Assembly: GCA_030180135.1 (NCBI GenBank)
Contig: CM058236.1
Coordinates: 56,571,728-56,635,727, forward strand
Direction of reading: 5' to 3'
Length of the DNA stretch: 64,000 nt
Origin: Orychophragmus violaceus
Lineage: Eukaryota; Streptophyta; Magnoliopsida; Brassicales; Brassicaceae
The notes beneath the pieces are model-generated. The model saw only the letters and a program-made list of their open reading frames with translations. It made no database searches and was not told the origin of the DNA. Below are positions 34,284-46,886 of the stretch, piece after piece (the stretch's first letter is position 1; every line of letters starts with the position of its first letter). The position numbers and the translations under genes are program-made.

Positions 34284-34307
34284 TATCATTGCGACAACCA
34301 TAGCTAG
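34116..34307 (+). CDS. Possible His-rich secreted peptide over a TCA microsatellite
   Basis: 63 residues. A hydrophobic N-terminus (MLITLTYIFLLTIRSITPLI) could be a signal sequence. It is followed by NGSCAPPPPNP and a tract of about 20 His from the repeat, ending CDNHS. The frame may only reflect the microsatellite. Confidence 0.2.
34223..34282 (+). repeat. (TCA)20 microsatellite
   Basis: Twenty uninterrupted TCA units, followed by an imperfect TTATCATT. Confidence 0.97.
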
Positions 34308-34312
34308 ACTTA

Positions 34313-34560
34313 ATGTTCTAATTTATAACTATGCTACTTGTCTCAAATTCTTCCTTTCCTGAAAGTCTCCTCAAGAAATCAAGAATCCTAGACACATCCA
34401 CCACCACCATTGATGGGAAAAGCTCATTCAACTCGTTCAACTCAGTCAGAAACTCGGCCCTTAATCTCTCTTCCTAGATTTTGTCTCTAGAAGCAATTGC
34501 ACATGGCTCATCCTCTCTTTCTCTATCTTATGTCTCCATCTCATCCTCTTACTCACTCTT
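34313..34560 (-). pseudogene. Unrecognised coding remnant
   Basis: On the minus strand one frame reads RLRAEFLTELNELNELFPS, then MVVVDVSRILDFLRRLSGKE, with stops only upstream. The composition is protein-like, and the remnant may be the C-terminal exon of a lost host gene. No family assigned. Confidence 0.35.
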
Positions 34561-34637
34561 TGATCCATCCATTTCCCCAACATACATATTTTTTGACGAT
34601 GTTAATGGTTAACGGAGTTTGAAATATATTTTTATAT

Positions 34638-35625
34638 GGGAAAATGCTAAACAAATTCTGAACTATGCAAAGCTGGCCAAAAAAACTCCAACTACAAAGC
34701 TTGTCAAAACAAACCCAAACTATAAGTTGACTTTCCAAGAAAACGCTAAACTTATAGTTGACCTTGCCGATTTAGACCTCCGTAAAATAAATTAACATAA
34801 TGATATGATGACGTTAATTCAGACGTTAACTGGGCCGTCAATATGATACGACGTCGTTTTGAAACGAAGTCGTTTCATTTTATTCGAAAAATGAAATCCA
34901 GCATTTAGCTGGGTTCGAACCTAGGTCTCGTATATTATGGATAAAGGTAGGTAACCACTGAGCTAGTGGTAATTCGTTGTTATTGATTACAGACAAATTA
35001 TATTAAAATGTATTAATATATTAGATATAGGAAATAAAGACACTTTAATATAATTTGTCTGTAATCAATAACAATGAATTACCACTAGCTCAGTGGTCAC
35101 CTACCTTTATCCATAATATACCAGACCCAGGTTCGAACCCAGCTAAATGCTGGATTTCATTTTTCGAATAAAATGAAACGATGACAAAACGACGTCGTAT
35201 TATATTGACGGCCCAATTAACGTCTGAATTAACATCATCATATCATTCTGTTAATTTATTTGACGGAGGTCTAAATCGGCAAGGTCAACTATAAGTTCAG
35301 CGTTTTTCGGAAGTTTGTTTTGGAAACCTACTTTTATCCATAATATACCAGACCCAGATTCGAACCCAGCTAAATTCTGGATTTCATTTTTCGAATAAAA
35401 TGAAACGACGTCGTATCATATTGACGGCCCAGTTAACGTCTGAATTAACGTCATCATATCATTCTGTTAATTTATTTGACGGAGGTCTAAATAGGCAATG
35501 TCAACTATAAGTTCAGCGTTTTTTTGGAAAGTCAACTTATAGTTTGAGTTTGTTTTGGCAAACTTTGTAGTTGGAGTATTTTTGGCCAGTTTTGCATAGT
35601 TCATGATTTGTTTGGCATTTTTTCC
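34638..35625. mobile_element. Long foldback (MULE-like) element with tRNA-like boxes in its arms
   Basis: Ends GGGAAAATGCTAAACAAATT and, inverted, GGAAAAAATGCC then AAACAAATC are complementary. The left arm (34638 to about 35005) pairs with a right arm starting near 35045. Part of the right arm is then repeated (about 35320-35625). Flanks ATTTTTATA and ATCTTTATA may be a 9-bp duplication with one mismatch, as in Mutator-like elements. No coding frame. Confidence 0.75.
35086..35140 (+). other. tRNA-like A and B boxes in the foldback arm
   Basis: TAGCTCAGTGG (35086) and GGTTCGAACCC (35130) match the RNA polymerase III A and B boxes and are 44 bp apart, as in a tRNA gene. Acceptor and T stems do not pair well, so this is not a working tRNA. 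The inverted left arm has the same boxes (34955-34965 and 34911-34921, minus strand). Confidence 0.7.
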
Positions 35626-36262
35626 ATCTTTATATTTAAATTTATTGATTTTATCTTAAAATTTATACGTTACATTATTCGTTTACATATATTTATATGT
35701 ATTATAATAAAGAAATATGTGAAAGATATTGTAATATATAAATTTCAACAGTGATCGTTATATATTATTTTTAAAAAAATTATCAAGGACATAAAATATT
35801 TACAGTTCATTTCTTCTATGCCCTAGATTTTGAATGTACAAGTATAACGGTATTTGTTGTATAGTTTTGTTGTAAGGCTTTTATAATGAAAGAAAATTGT
35901 TAAAACACTAAATGATAAAATCAAATCAAATAGTCATTACAACCAAATAAAATATAAAACAACGAAATGACCACCTCAAATTATTTCCTTCTCCAATAAT
36001 GCACTTATTATTCCTTTAATTCTTTAGAGATACCACTTATACCTTCAATTGATCGAAAATAAATAATTATTCAGAAATTTATACGCTGATGATTAATATT
36101 TATAGGAATGATTTAATTAAAACTTACATATAATAATCACACTTCTTAATGTCTAGAATATCATTTTCAATCAACACTTTAGTTATCTCCTCAATAGACG
36201 TGACAGACTTTTTTCTATTATTAATGTGTATGATTTTAATATAATTAGTGGTGAGTTGCAAG
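35626..36262. other. Intergenic, nothing recognised
   Basis: Very AT-rich. No gene, repeat end or RNA signal seen. Confidence 0.4.
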
Positions 36263-36895
36263 CAGTGTTCTAAAATACGCTATACGCTAGTCGGACGGTT
36301 GGCCACCGTATACCGTATAGATATATATACGGACGTTTATGCGGGGTATATACGGTGAATATTTTCTTTAAAGATATATATATATATATATAAATATATG
36401 TCATATATAATTTTATATTGATTTATTAAATAAAATATGAATTTATAACTAATATAGTTTATGATTTTATAAATTAAAATTATTAAAATATGAATAGTAA
36501 ACATAAAGTAAATTATAGATAAAAGAAGGTATTTAAACTATAATAAGATTTTATATTTTTTAAACTAAAATTGTGGAAATTTCATAATTCTCCAATTAAT
36601 ACTACTAAATTAAAAAGTTCATTCAAATAATATGATAATAAATGAAATTGTAATTAAAAAATATAATATATATATATTATAAACTGTATAAGTGCGTTGA
36701 TAAAAACGTATAAGTACCGTATATACGGCAGAATAAGCTGTATATACAGCCGTATAAGCTGTATATACACCGTATAATTAATTGTATCATTCAAAACGTA
36801 TTATCTCACTGTATAGCTAAAAACAGTACAGTCCTTCACTGTATAGCGTATAAACGCCGTATATACGGCTGTATACGCCGTATTTTAGAACACTG
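36263..36895. mobile_element. hAT-type MITE (633 bp)
   Basis: Terminal inverted repeats CAGTGTTCTAAAATACG at both ends and an exact 8-bp duplication GTTGCAAG (36255-36262 and 36896-36903) identify a hAT element. The interior lacks a transposase. It carries repeated CGTATATACGGC-like palindromes near both ends, probably transposase-binding sites. Confidence 0.93.
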
Positions 36896-37367
36896 GTTGC
36901 AAGTAACTAACACATACAATACATAATAATCACAAAGTTTATGGTAAAAGAACATGGGATGCTGTCTATCTTATATAAACGCATAACGCAACATTGGATA
37001 GAATTAAGTCCTGATTCGATTGCCCTATACAATCGCTTTGCATGGTTACCAAACAGAACGCATGAGATGATATTGCCACTACACCAAAAAAAAAACAATG
37101 AAATATTCTGCAATAATTAGATAAATAAGAAAAACGTAGCTTATATGATACTTATATGATTAAGATTAATAAATAACTTTCATTAATAAGTTAAAATTTA
37201 ATCTTAAATGGATTTGAACCAGTTTTATGAATGACTTCTAAATCTTCAACTCCTCGGATTAAGCCAATTATATCTATGTGATATTAAAATAAATTTTAAT
37301 AGCAAATCCTATATATTCTAAAAAATGTTATGAATGGCTCACTGATCAAGTGTGTGTTATCTTTTGA

Positions 37368-37835
37368 TTAAATGTCTTCGAATTTTGTGAATTCACAAAA
37401 TAATCTTTTGGTCAAACCATCAGTCGGGGTCATCAGAGTTTCATGATTGAAAACAACCTTAATTGGATGTTTAGTTGTACGATTAATATCCATTTGAGGC
37501 TGAATTAAAAACTTGGAAAGGCAAAATGATTCGATGTCTTTGATGAACATCATTTCATACTGTAGTGTGGTTGGATATTCAATTTTAGCATCCATCTTAC
37601 AACCCTGAGAAAGACAAATTGAATCGAAAGTTAACACAATGATTACAATAACATATTATATTTGTATGATTTAATCCTTATAATATATCATGTACTAAAA
37701 CTTTATTTATTACTATTATAAAATACTCTTATTACGGTGAAAATAACTTACAGATTCATCTGCCAAAATAAAGAAATAGGTTTGTTTCGCAGCAACATAT
37801 GTAATCCATTTATGCACAATAGTGACACAAATAGT
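37368..37835 (-). pseudogene. RPA1/DUF223-like OB-fold fragment (N-terminal)
   Basis: A first segment near 37760-37830 reads TIVHKWITYVAAKQTYFFIL and ends ADES. After an intron, an exon reads QMDINRTTKHPIKVVFNHET and ends FCEFTKFEDI. These resemble the N-terminal OB-fold of the plant replication protein A-like (DUF223) family, which binds single-stranded DNA. The fragment is isolated, with no downstream domains on this strand before the hAT MITE. Confidence 0.45.
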
Positions 37836-37975
37836 AGGTTAACCTTTTGAAAGGATAATTCTTTTAATGGAACGAAATTCGACATTAAGAAGATTTCTCA
37901 CAAATCAAGAAGAAATAGTTTTATTTTTTTATTTTTTTGAGGGCTGATAATATGCACATTAGGGTATTTTACAAT

Positions 37976-37979
<4 letters not shown>

Positions 37980-38023
<44 letters not shown>
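37980..38023. repeat. (TA)22 microsatellite
   Basis: An unbroken TA run next to AT-rich sequence. Confidence 0.97.
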
Positions 38024-38029
<6 letters not shown>

Positions 38030-38799
38030 ATTATAGAGGACAATAGGGTTTTCAACAAAAGGCACTGTATTGAATTTACCTAATTAAATTGGTAAGTGAC
38101 AACATATTAATGTATATATTACTTATTTAAATTTTCTTAAATGTTATCTTAACAAAAGATGTGTAACAGTTTTGTTATTTATAGATACCATATCTAATAG
38201 TTGTGATTTGAGATATACATGGTTTAGTTTAAATAATAGATTTTATATGTAACTAATTAATACATTTTCGTTTAATTCAAATGATATACAATGCTTTTAT
38301 ATTTAGGTACAAAACTATGAAAAATTATCGGAAAGTTACTCCAACAATGTTACAAATAAACTAGGTACATGAGTTACCTTTGTTTTTTTTGGCATCGTAC
38401 ATGAGTTAACTAAATTTATAAAAATCATAATTCATTTTTATGTTTTTGCAATAACGTCTTTAAATGTCATCGGAAGTTGCGGCTATTATTGGATGTCATG
38501 ATCACAAAAGAAATTAGGAATCTAAAAAAATCTACTAAGAAAATCATATAAACATGTTCAAAATCAAGATAAACAATTTGTTCAAAAAAACATAAACAAA
38601 GTTCTTCATGTTTTAAGTGTAAATTTCTAACATACTTAAAGATAATGTTATTCCGAAACGAAATGAAATACATAAATAAGTTGCTCCAGAATAACTCTTA
38701 ACATAGAGAAGGCTTAGGGTACCTGAAGGGGAAAAAATCATATCAAAAACTAAAACATAAGATCCCCCCAAAAAACATAAACATATATACTATCAAATT

Positions 38800-39650
38800 A
38801 TGAGGTGTTCTATAAATACCTTTGGGCTAAATCACAGAATTCTTTAATTCATCCGCTTCAAAGCGTATCTTAGAAACTCGTTGGATAGCCTCCAATCTCA
38901 CCAACCCTAATCGAAAAGTAATCTTAATTATTTTTCATTTTACAGTAACTGGAACAATTTTAGAAACAGTTTGAAATTTCATCATACCACCACAATCTTT
39001 GACGATATTAAAGCATTGGAATAAGCAAAACAATATCTCATTCATACTTTTGGCACATGCCGTCACCAACCTAACAACAAGATCGCTATTGACCACACAA
39101 TCCAATGAATTGTTTATGCGAATATTAACTACAATTAAGCTTTCAGATATTCTAAGAATATTCTACATGAAATAAATGGAAGTTATACTTACTCCAAATC
39201 TCTAATTGGAAATTTTACTTGAAGACACCTCCAGAAATAAGTTTCCCGATCATTTGTATGAACAACTGGATTTCGTTTGAAGCCATCAATTCCAAGAACA
39301 ACACCAATCAAATATGTATCTAAAAACACCAAAGAATTTCAAAACCAACTCTAATAAATAACAAATTCTCATAACAATATTATAACCTTTAAAAAAATTA
39401 TATTGATTGGATAAGTGCTAGTTATAATGCAGTTTGAAACGCCATGTATAGGTTTCAAGTCAAAGTAGTGCTCGCCATTAGGGAATAAAATTCTCCAGAT
39501 TATACTCGAACTTATTCGATATAAAGAGAATGAACTATCTGTCAAGCGGCCTATCAAGAATAAGATTATTATCCCATTGAACCCAGTGACCTTCATATTC
39601 CAACAACCACTCGAAAATTTCAACAAAATCTTGTCATATTTTTCCTTCTA
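38800..39650 (-). pseudogene. Possible second RPA1-like fragment
   Basis: Minus-strand pieces such as YLIGVVLGIDGFKRNPVVHT followed by WRCLQVKFPIRDLE (about 39200-39330), and a frame over 39369-39626, look like spliced exons of the same OB-fold family. Similarity is weak and junctions are uncertain. Confidence 0.25.
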
Positions 39651-42276
39651 TCCTTTGACCCTATTGTTATAGTGAATCATACAAAAAATTTTAATACAGT
39701 GTAGTAACAAAGGTTATCTAACTATTATTAAAATACAAATATGTAAACTTATGGATATACTACTAAAAGGAACTTATTCATCCCCTAAAGTAGTTTGATG
39801 GTTTTACTGGTTAAGACTTTTTGAAACATCGAAGACCGAAGGACCTTCAATCTCAAACTCCATTTGGTCGTCAACTTGTTGATCTCTGAAAAGAATTGGT
39901 ATTTCCTTTGGGCAATAGTTTTTCCCAAGAAATTTTCTTAGAGATAACAAACGAAAGATGAAAAGGAAGTTAAAGTCGGAAACGTTTCGTATCGGCCTAG
40001 GTTTTGAAATAAATACGCACTACAATCTTAGGAAGTCATGATATGCTTCTTATTTTATTTTGTCTAAACTAAAAAAAATTCAAATTTATGTACTACAATT
40101 TAATTTGAAAACAAATAGTTTATGAAGAATATAGATATGTGTAATGTATAGTATTTATTATAAGTTAGTCACCGAGTAAATATGTAAACTCTAGCATAAA
40201 ATGAACTATTATGTATTAAGAAAATTAAATCTCTATTGGTCAATTAAGATAACAGTTTCATATCAATTAATTCGGTGGGTACATGTCAATCTAATGCATT
40301 AACTATATTAGAAAAATAGGAATGTAGGTTGATGTCAATCACTTCTAATATATATATTTACATTAAATATATCTTAAAATTAAAATACTAAATTAGAATC
40401 CTATTTATATTAGTGTTAAATGTTTTAAAATTTTTTTAATATAGCACATGATAAATAATAGTTTTATTTTAATTTTTGGTATATATCATTCTTGAAAATT
40501 TATATTACATAAAAAAATATGCCATGGAAAATCAAAATTAAAGCATTTTCGATTAGTTACGTAATATGTCTAATGAATATATGTACAGTCGTATATATAA
40601 CATTAATAAGTAACACATTATCTCATAACTGCATGCAATGTAACTGGTTACCACTAAAAATATAAATTCAGATTAAAACCGCCAATTAAATGTCTTCTAC
40701 CAAACACTCCGATAAAAACCATTATAAAAGGCAATTGTTGAATATCATTGGTTTGTTCTTACAGATATTCAATCTATTCAGTTTTTATCTTTGCAAGAAA
40801 AACTCTCAAAAGATCATATTTTCACTAAAAAAAACCAAATATAGCCTCTTTCACAAATATAAGCGCCCTTAACACATTGCATGATGACTAGAGAATACGC
40901 GTTAAGATTCTTCAGAAATAGACCAAATGCAAATCAGCTAATGGTCACCGAATCCACCTCATACTCAATGACGACCATGTATTCAATCTGAATATAACAT
41001 ATTTTAGTTACAACTCTCTCGTAATTTGATATCGGAAGATCTTTAAAAAATATTTATCAACAATTTTCCTATTTTTGACTTCATAATATGTAGAATAACA
41101 AAAGTCAAGCAACAATAAGGGGTCTGAAACTAACCAATAAGTTTAGAGGTCAAGTTCACAAATACCACTGGATTGTTATTAAATCGTTTAACGTAGTTGC
41201 TCAAACACAAAGATACATGGCAACCATAACACATTTACTGTTTGGAGTTTAATAACTCAACATAAATTGGAGTCACACGTTATAGAAATGATTCATATTT
41301 TTGTTATTTATCGGAGATCAATCCTATGTTGAAAAGGAGGACCCCTGATCAATATTATATTGGTAAGATTTTTTTAAATTTATTATAAAAATAACATAAG
41401 ATATTATATTTTTTCAGACATATTTCTCTATCTAAATTTTTTAGGAACAATATCAAGCATCGACCAATCTTCACATGCCAGGCCCAACCCGAGTTGCATA
41501 TGATCACTCATATTTCACATTTGATCTTACAGATGATAAGTAAGATCTGCCTTTATTCATTTTTCACCGTAATATGTAATTATTGTTCATAGATATTTAT
41601 AATATAAGAAAATTTTCAGGGGAGATATGATATAATGCTTAGTTTTGGGGGACGTTGCAACAAAAATCTATAGTGACAGGGATAATTTCGGTGAAAACCT
41701 AGTCGAATGTGTACTAAAGTAATTGAATACACATATGGTATATATGAATACATATAAGCTGAATATATATAATTTAATATATAGTAATAATGATAAAAAT
41801 ATAATTTAATGTTATAATACTTATATTTTATGGTTTCTAGATGTTGTCAGAGTTATGAACTTAGAAGGGTGCGGTGAGATAATGACCAATGGGTGAGGCA
41901 ATGGATTTTAGTGATCATGCTTCTAAATTTATATTGTCTCTCTTACCTTTGTAAATTTAAATTTCGTACTCTCTTAATATAATTATAATTTATTTTATTG
42001 AATCATAAAACGGATACAAAAATAAAATAATCAAGCTAAACGAATAAACAAAAGACACAAATTCAGTAAGAGATATAACAAAACACGTAATCAAAATCCG
42101 ATTAAAAATATTACCAATAAGAGAATATGGTATATATTAAAAATTCAACAAATAATAAACTTAAGAAATCCAATAGAGCAACTTATAAATTCTGGGAAAA
42201 GAACAACCATAAACCAAATAAATTTCAAAAGAAAGATTGCATGTAAACACAAAGCTAAGGTAATCATTCACTCTCC
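39651..42276. other. AT-rich intergenic, nothing recognised
   Basis: No coding, RNA or element ends could be supported over this stretch. Confidence 0.4.
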
Positions 42277-45200
42277 TCATCTCATTAGACATTTTGAATT
42301 TTTTTTAACCGGAATACTTGTTATCTTTTTTTTTTTGATTATAACATCCATTTTCTTAGACACTGGGGTAATCGAGTTAGAAAGTGAAGGGTCAGAACTT
42401 TCACCTGAATCCGTGAGCATAAAGGGAAGAGATCCAAAAATTTCATATGAGTTCGCAAGCATGAATTGAGACAGATCAAATAACTTAAAGGAACATGAAT
42501 AATAATTGTCAATACGATCATATAAATAAATAATTTGTCAAGTTAATACATGATCATATTCAGACAAAATCTCATTAACGCTCTCTTGATCAGCCCAAGC
42601 ATGTGTCACAACAAAGGGTTGGTTCTTATTATTTCTATTGTCGCCAGACAGTTTGATTTTGAATAAAAAAAATTTACCGATCAAATCGGTAAGGCATTGT
42701 GGTAGTACTGCCGAATCTTCAGACTATAATCATTAATAATAAATAAAATGATTATATAAATAAAAACCAAACCGATACATAATATACTAAAATATTTTAA
42801 AAGACATATACCTCATTAAATTCTTTGACTACAATATTTGCAGCGAGACGGAGAAATTTTTCAACGGATCAACCAAACAACATAAACTTAGTTTCTGTTT
42901 CAGAATTATCTTTAACCCGAAGAACAATATAATACCTACACAATTTGATTACAAAAATCTGCTATGAATAGTAACATTAAGTCGATACATAATATCCCAA
43001 TAAAGAAAACTTAATGTTTGTACTATACATTGCGTTAACATTTATAACAATTTCTTTGCACGTAATAAAATCAAACTCAACTGGTTTTTCATCATCATCA
43101 ACATCATTAATTGCGTCGTACACTTTCTTGTTGCATACCGCACATGCAGGGTAGTACCAATTTTGACTCAAATCAATTGAGTCAATGGTGTCACATGTAA
43201 TGCATTTTCTATGCTTCATCAATTACAACGCATTGAAAAACCCAAAAATAATTATGTGGGTTTTTCAAGTATAATGCATTTTAAAATGTATGATTATTTC
43301 ATAATCAATTACAATCTCAGAGATTGTAAGTTTCTTGTTTTCTTGACAAAACAACTTATCATACACGGTGGTATTCGATGAAAGTTATAAATAATATTTG
43401 GTAAGAGTCATATATTTCAGATTTTTGGGACATATTCTTGATTAAGTTTGTAAACTACAATCGTTACATTTAAATATGATATGTACAACCGTTTGATTTT
43501 TCTGAATGTAGAATATTCTTTTCCTTTGTTCATAATAATTCTATTTTATACATGAAAATCTAAATTATTTTTAAGATTTTAGTATCTACATTTATATGTA
43601 TAGATATTTTTGTTAAGATATTAAAGTAATACAAATATTTGGTAATTTTCAGAAATTTAAGATTTTCCGAATATATTATATGCTAAATTTATAAACTACA
43701 ATCATTATTTTATTAATAAGCTAACATACAATATTTTGTTACACCTCACCAGAATATTGTGTTTAACAATAGATTTACTCGAAATGTAGAATATTCTTTT
43801 ATTTTATTTTTCCAATTTATTCATTTTTATATATTGACATATCAATCATTTGTTAAGATATTAATCAGTTTTTCAATATTTTTTATGGATTAAACTCGAA
43901 ATTATAATAAAGTTGTTTAACTTGCAATATTGTAAACGAATTTCAAAATCAAAATTAACCAATAGTTTGACATAACAATAAAATAGAAACCAAACAGTTA
44001 GCTATCATTACAATGGTTTTTAAAAATCTTAAATTAAACTTAACAGAGTCTTAAGAGTTTAGAATAAGGTTGAAGGAGAGTTTAATAAAGTTCGAGAGCC
44101 TTGTGCTCGTTTGGGTACCATGTCGGAAGAGGATGAGGGTAACTACACAAAATCAAACAAGGAAATATGTTAGATGTTTTTAATAATTTATATAATCATA
44201 TTAATCTCAATATGGCAATTTATCCAAATTAATACCTATTCATCAACTTGTTCAACTCATTCCAGTTAAACGATGATAGTCAATAGAAGAAGATCCTTCT
44301 TTACCTCTAAGCTATGTATTCCGTACAAACGAATTAAAAACTCTCATTATTTTAAAAATAATGCATTACTCAAATTTTATCGAAAACATATCAACATACC
44401 ATTAAATCTTTTGATTCAGAAAAATTGAAGCAAAACAAACAAATGCTTGTCAGGAATTTGTTCACAACGTCGTGACAACTCCTCAGCAATTGTGCATTTG
44501 CCTTTTTCTTCAATTCCAACAAAATTATTTAGCAAGGTTTAGGTGATTATAAAACTATGAGACTTAAACCATGTGAATAACTTACTCGGAATCTCTTAGT
44601 GTGAATTGGATTTTAGCAAGGCTACGTGAATACGAACATGGCTCTGAAGAGTCATGTTTCCATTCAAGCTTTCCAACCAATGTTATAGCCCTCAACAACA
44701 TCTATAGGGGAAAATTCATTCAAATCTAAGTTAACGAAAAAGCAGAAACCACAATTTTTACAATATCCGCTATTCTTCTTTTCATCATATTCTAATCAGA
44801 AAAACTATAACACAACACTTACCAATTGAATATTTATCTGAAACCGTCTCATCAACAATTTCTTGGATTGGTTTTATGCTCAAGAGATCATCAAAAGTTG
44901 TAGTATTGAAGTTCTGAATGATTTTTGTTCCGACATTGATAACAATGTACTTAAAAGTTGGGCATACTCTGTCATACTTTAGCCCTAACGAAATCCTAAA
45001 ATCAGAAAAATTAAATCAGCAATCTTCTTACTCTAAAAGAAAAAGAAACTTTCGGACGTTGTCTCCGTACGACACGGCTTGAATCCGACTTCCTTATTGA
45101 CTATAACAAAATATCAATATGAGTTTTGAATAACCAAAGGTTACCAAAAAAATACCAAATAAAAACTCCCCCGGATTTGGGGGTGTTATCAATGCAAAAA

Positions 45201-45340
45201 GATGAAAGGGTTCTAAAGAAGTACACCTATGTGTATAGATTAAAAGAAGAATACATCTTCATCGGAGAAAATTAATTCCAAGGGAGCATCATAATGAGTA
45301 AAAAACCACGCCCTCAAAACCTGCGCTATAAGATTCCTTT
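42277..45340 (-). pseudogene. RPA1-like (OB-fold, C-terminal zinc domain) gene, decayed
   Basis: Read down the minus strand, exon-like pieces follow the order of replication protein A large-subunit-like proteins. They are VLRAWFFTHYDAPLELIF (about 45290), YIVINVGTKIIQNFNTTTF (about 44930), GKLEWKHDSSEPCSYSRSL (about 44640) and CTIAEELSRRCEQIPDKHLF (about 44480). The zinc-domain-like exon 42977-43222 has C-x2-C twice around NWYYPACAVCNKKV. Last come KFLRLAANIVVKEF and CLTDLIGKFFLFKIKL (about 42850-42690). A TGA at 42869-42871 and several phase breaks mark it as dead. RPA-like genes are common cargo of plant Helitrons, and a Helitron lies 1.5 kb away, but no Rep-helicase is seen. Confidence 0.55.
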
Positions 45341-46886
45341 GAGTATCCTTATAACTAATAATATCAAAAAAATTTGTGAAACTGTATATTTTTAGAAGCA
45401 ATATCATGAATTGGATTTATTTTGTGGGTATGCTCTTTGAAATACCAGATAATGAAAGCGAGAAGAAAGAAGAAGAAAGTGAAGAGTTTATAGTTTTTTG
45501 GAATATTTTACCTTTCCATTGCACTTTTTCATTAAATCGATACAAATCAATTGCACATTCCATTAAAGTCCACTTACTTCTTTTGGGATTTTAAAAAATA
45601 TTTAAATAATCCATCGTTTATAAATCGAGCTTGACAACAATGATAAAAAATTTATTCGGACTATCGGGACTAATCGGAAAAATCGGATGTATTGACAACA
45701 AATATTATCGTACTTTATCGGAATGATGGATTATTACATCTATCATTCGACTACTATTATCGAAACTTTTTTCGGACTATCGGGACTAAACCTTATATGG
45801 TACTCAAAGTGTATTTACCAAATCCATCGTTTACCACCAAATTCATGTCTATAGTAACAAGCAACACTTATTCGGATTATAGGCTCATTACGACAATCAT
45901 GACATGTGGAGTGAATTAAGAACGTTTTGGTATAACAACCTTCCATCGGACTTTTAAATCTCGAGTATAAATTCACACACCTTTTTATTCAATTGCAAAC
46001 GTTTGTTAGTTCACCTCACATCATTCACCAAAATTTGAGATAATCGAGCTTCTTTTTAAAATTAAAACAGAATGAAAAACTAAAAACCATTAAAAATACA
46101 TTTTACATCGAAAAGAAGAAGAAAGTAATATGAATGATAACGGATCATTGATTAAACTTTTAATGATCCGGAAGAATAATGCCATAGCCTAAAAAAACAT
46201 AGAAAAAAAACTTCTTAGAAAAATGGAAGATGCAAACGATTATGTTTCTAGACCGAGCTCACCTTATATAGGATTTCATTGGAGACTAAAAATATTCTCT
46301 TGGAAGTTTTATATATACCATATAATTTTCTTTTTAAAAAATCGAACTAATAAGATATCGGAAAGATATTGTGATATGTTTTGGGTAATATAATTAACGA
46401 AATGAATAAAAATCGATGTAATGACATTCCCGTAAATAAGTTCAACTCTAAACCTTTTTAGTTATTTTTTGGCTATACATGTCACCATTCCACGTCAATA
46501 TTATCCTCGTCTAGAGCACTCTCGTGTTGAAACCTCATATTTGGCCGAATTTACTTCTCATTTATATGTATAGATATATAATTTTTTTTGTTTTAAATAA
46601 GTTTTATTTTTAAGTTTAAATATATAGTTTAACAGAAGTATATCCTTTTAATTAGTTACTCTCATAATTCTATTTAAGTTATATATCTTTATTATTATTT
46701 AGATATTCATATAATATTTAGTCGATCTATTCTTATTGAAAATCATGTTTACTTTTTATTTTTAAGATACTCATATTATTTTTATTTTATTTCTATTTAA
46801 TTAAGTTTGCATTTATATATATTTATTAAAGGTTTGTAACTTTTAATTTTATATTAACATATGTCAAAATGTAACTGAAAGAAAAA
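45341..46886. other. Intergenic, nothing recognised
   Basis: AT-rich, with short repeats of TCGGACTATCGGGACTAA near 45655-45790. No gene supported. Confidence 0.4.

Noticed and set aside
35086..35140. A functional tRNA gene
   Set aside because: A and B boxes fit, but acceptor and T stems do not pair and an inverted second copy exists in the same foldback element.
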